Below, piece after piece: positions 62,211-64,000 of a DNA stretch of 64,000 nt. This stretch comes from Struthio camelus. Taxonomy: Eukaryota; Chordata; Aves; Struthioniformes; Struthionidae. The notes beneath the pieces were generated by a model. That model ran no database searches and had not been told where the DNA came from. It saw nothing but the letters and a program-made list of their open reading frames with translations. Location of the stretch: NCBI RefSeq assembly GCF_040807025.1, contig NC_090943.1, forward strand, positions 126,913,400 to 126,977,399, given 5' to 3'. Position numbers and translations under genes: made by a program. The stretch's first letter is position 1. Every line of letters begins with the position of its first letter.

Positions 62211-62826
62211 ACATTACAATCAGTATTTACACAGCAAGATGCTACAAGTAGTATTGTCTGTGCTGTGGTTATACTCACTTACATCCATCAGAGTCCTAAT
62301 TTTCACTCTTTGTCCTAACAAAGACCTTAAAAATATCTGCTATGTATCTATTGTTGGTACCCAGAGACGAGATTGGAACCAGAACAGCTTCTCACATCAG
62401 CAGACAAAAAACTTACTTAAGATTTTGAACATGCAAGATAATGATTAACAGAGCCTTGCAATACAGAGCAGACTTGGAGATTCATGCGACATAATAATAA
62501 GGGGCATATGAAATTGGTGATTGCATATAGAGTGAAAAAAATAAATCTTAAAAGAAAAAGAATAAATATTTAAAACTAAAGGACTACTTTGAAATGCTAA
62601 CAGATAGCTAGCTTATTCAATAAGATTTTCTCCTCTTAGGTAAGTTCATAAACTGATTTCAGAAGCATATTTTATAGTTTCTGTAAATGAGATGCTATAG
62701 GTGAGTACACCTTTAGTTTCAAACACCAGCACTGAGGATACACTTTACTCACTGGCAAAACATGAGAGTTAAACATCCCTGTTCAGTACCCTTAACTCTT
62801 GAGTAGGACAGCTGATATCTCCCTGA

Positions 62827-62997
62827 CTATCTGCGACCACGGGGAATTCCTTCCTCATGGATTTGTTCTTTCATAACGGCTAGTACAGCCTCCGCTTTGC
62901 CTTTCTCACTTAAAATAACAATGAGGTAGTCAGTACCTTTATCAGATTTTCTCACTTGTGAATTCCTAGGGATTTTTCTCCCTTCTGCTTTAAAGAC
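62827..62997 (-). CDS. Candidate last exon of an upstream minus-strand gene, ending in a stop
   Basis: The segment is open for 56 codons and then ends in TAG. It starts after an AG acceptor (TTCAACACAG). The reading is protein-like (DKGTDYLIVILSEKGKAEAV, then EQIHEEGIPRGRR at the end) and uses CpG-containing codons that random AT-rich DNA rarely gives. If it is a final exon, a gene further upstream on the minus strand stops here. A donor inside it (CAA followed by GTGAGA near 62,956) would instead make a 42-base internal exon. The family was not recognised. Confidence 0.5.
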   Translation of the reverse strand, partial: VFKAEGRKIPRNSQVRKSDKGTDYLIVILSEKGKAEAVLAVMKEQIHEEGIPRGRR

Positions 62998-64000
62998 CTG
63001 TGTTGAATATATTGCATTTGATTTTTTTAAATAAAAGAATAAATGAAGAAAAAATATTTCACACAGCAAATAAGTTTGTTTTATGATTTCATAATATTTT
63101 ATATAAAAGTAATCTTCAAAAATCATATTTGTATCTGATAATTTTTCTCCATTGACAGACAGTTATTTTTACTGAATAATGAATACAGTTGCTAAGATGC
63201 TTCCTCTAAGATATTTCCTCCTACACAACTGCTCTGTCATACGATTGCTAACATCAAAAAGAGGATAAATGTACTTGCTCTGAAGGGATGCTCTCGATAA
63301 AACAAGCTGATTAAAGAAAAATGTTAGTGTAGTTTCAATTGCTGGGCACTAATCATTGGATGGATATTTTAAATGCCTCTTAGTGCTATGTAATATTCCA
63401 GTTGTTTGCATTACCTGCTAATATTAGACTTTGATTATCAGTTTAGCCATGTATTACTCTGTTCCTGAGCTCTCTAGTGTTGCAATCTGCATTTTTAAGA
63501 CTCGCTCTTAATTTATACAGCATGTAAACCTAACGGCCCGAACTACAACCTTACCTCAGTGTAATTCTATGTGGCACTGCGTAAATACCAATGTCAATAT
63601 TATTCTCTATATGCAAATATTCCCTTTGTTTGCATAATCCTCAGGCGTATCATGTTTCAGTATTTGGCTACTTGTAGCAGATCAAAGGGCAAAGTGGTGG
63701 TGTTAGCCGTACTGATGTATATTAGGAGAAGCAAAAACCTTCTGGCCTTAGCAAAAACAAAAATCCCAAATTTAATCTGTAGTTATGAGTTGGTTGGTTT
63801 TACAGGTCGATTGAAGTTTTCTGGAGTCGAACAAATGAGACACCTGCCTATTGCTTCACCTTCCCCTCATACCACCTTGTTACTCACAGTGCAAGTAACA
63901 GGAAGACAGGCTGATAATTCTACCTTGGTAAATAATACACCAAAGTGTTTATATATGCACATATATAACCCCCTCAACTAAATAAAAAATATATATATAT
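62998..64000. other. No gene recognised
   Basis: AT-rich sequence. The plus-strand ORF at 63,571-63,981 is long (136 codons) but has no splice or start context that I can support. The window ends in an (AT)n run. Confidence 0.4.

Noticed and set aside
63571..63981. Plus-strand ORF of 136 codons, the longest outside the CR1 fragment
   Set aside because: Codon use and composition look random, there is no splice context, and it runs into a terminal (AT)n tract. Length alone is not enough in 64 kb of AT-rich DNA.
1..64000. Prokaryotic systems, CRISPR arrays, tRNA or rRNA genes, endogenous retrovirus
   Set aside because: No regularly spaced repeats, no operon-like packing, no cloverleaf noticed by eye, and no paired long terminal repeats or viral reading frames were found.

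Overview
The window looks like a piece of a bird (or other sauropsid) nuclear genome. It is AT-rich and low in repeats, has no bacterial-style packed ORFs, and carries one clear CR1 LINE, the dominant retroposon of birds, at about 10.5-11.7 kb. The CR1 is on the plus strand and ends in the diagnostic ATTCTGTG octamer repeat.

Most of the window reads as one long multi-exon gene on the minus strand, transcribed from high to low coordinates. I found about 30 short open segments, each bounded by a minus-strand AG acceptor and a GT donor. From 55.5 kb to 20.0 kb, nearly every donor phase matches the next acceptor phase. Matching also runs from 15.3 kb to 9.1 kb and on to a terminal exon at 4.56-4.94 kb; 16-19 kb is less certain. 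If all pieces belong together they encode roughly 1,200 residues. The middle (47-34 kb) is leucine- and cysteine-rich and looks like a helical repeat. At 24 kb there is a basic stretch followed by a hydrophobic segment. The terminal exon holds a CxxC pair followed by histidines, possibly a zinc-binding knuckle. I do not recognise the protein, so no gene symbol is given. Exon edges were read by eye.

Region by region: 0-4.5 kb holds a possible alternative terminal exon and a weak plus-strand exon candidate. 4.5-10.2 kb holds the terminal part of the gene. 10.5-11.7 kb is the CR1, sitting inside an intron. 12-21 kb is exon-dense. 24-38 kb holds the central exons. 42-55.5 kb holds the more N-terminal exons. 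55.6-62.8 kb is mostly intron or intergenic. 62.8-63.0 kb has another coding-looking minus-strand exon that ends in a stop and may be the last exon of an upstream gene. No rRNA, tRNA, CRISPR or prokaryotic mobile element was seen. Other structure is limited to microsatellites, short tandem duplications and two perfect hairpins.
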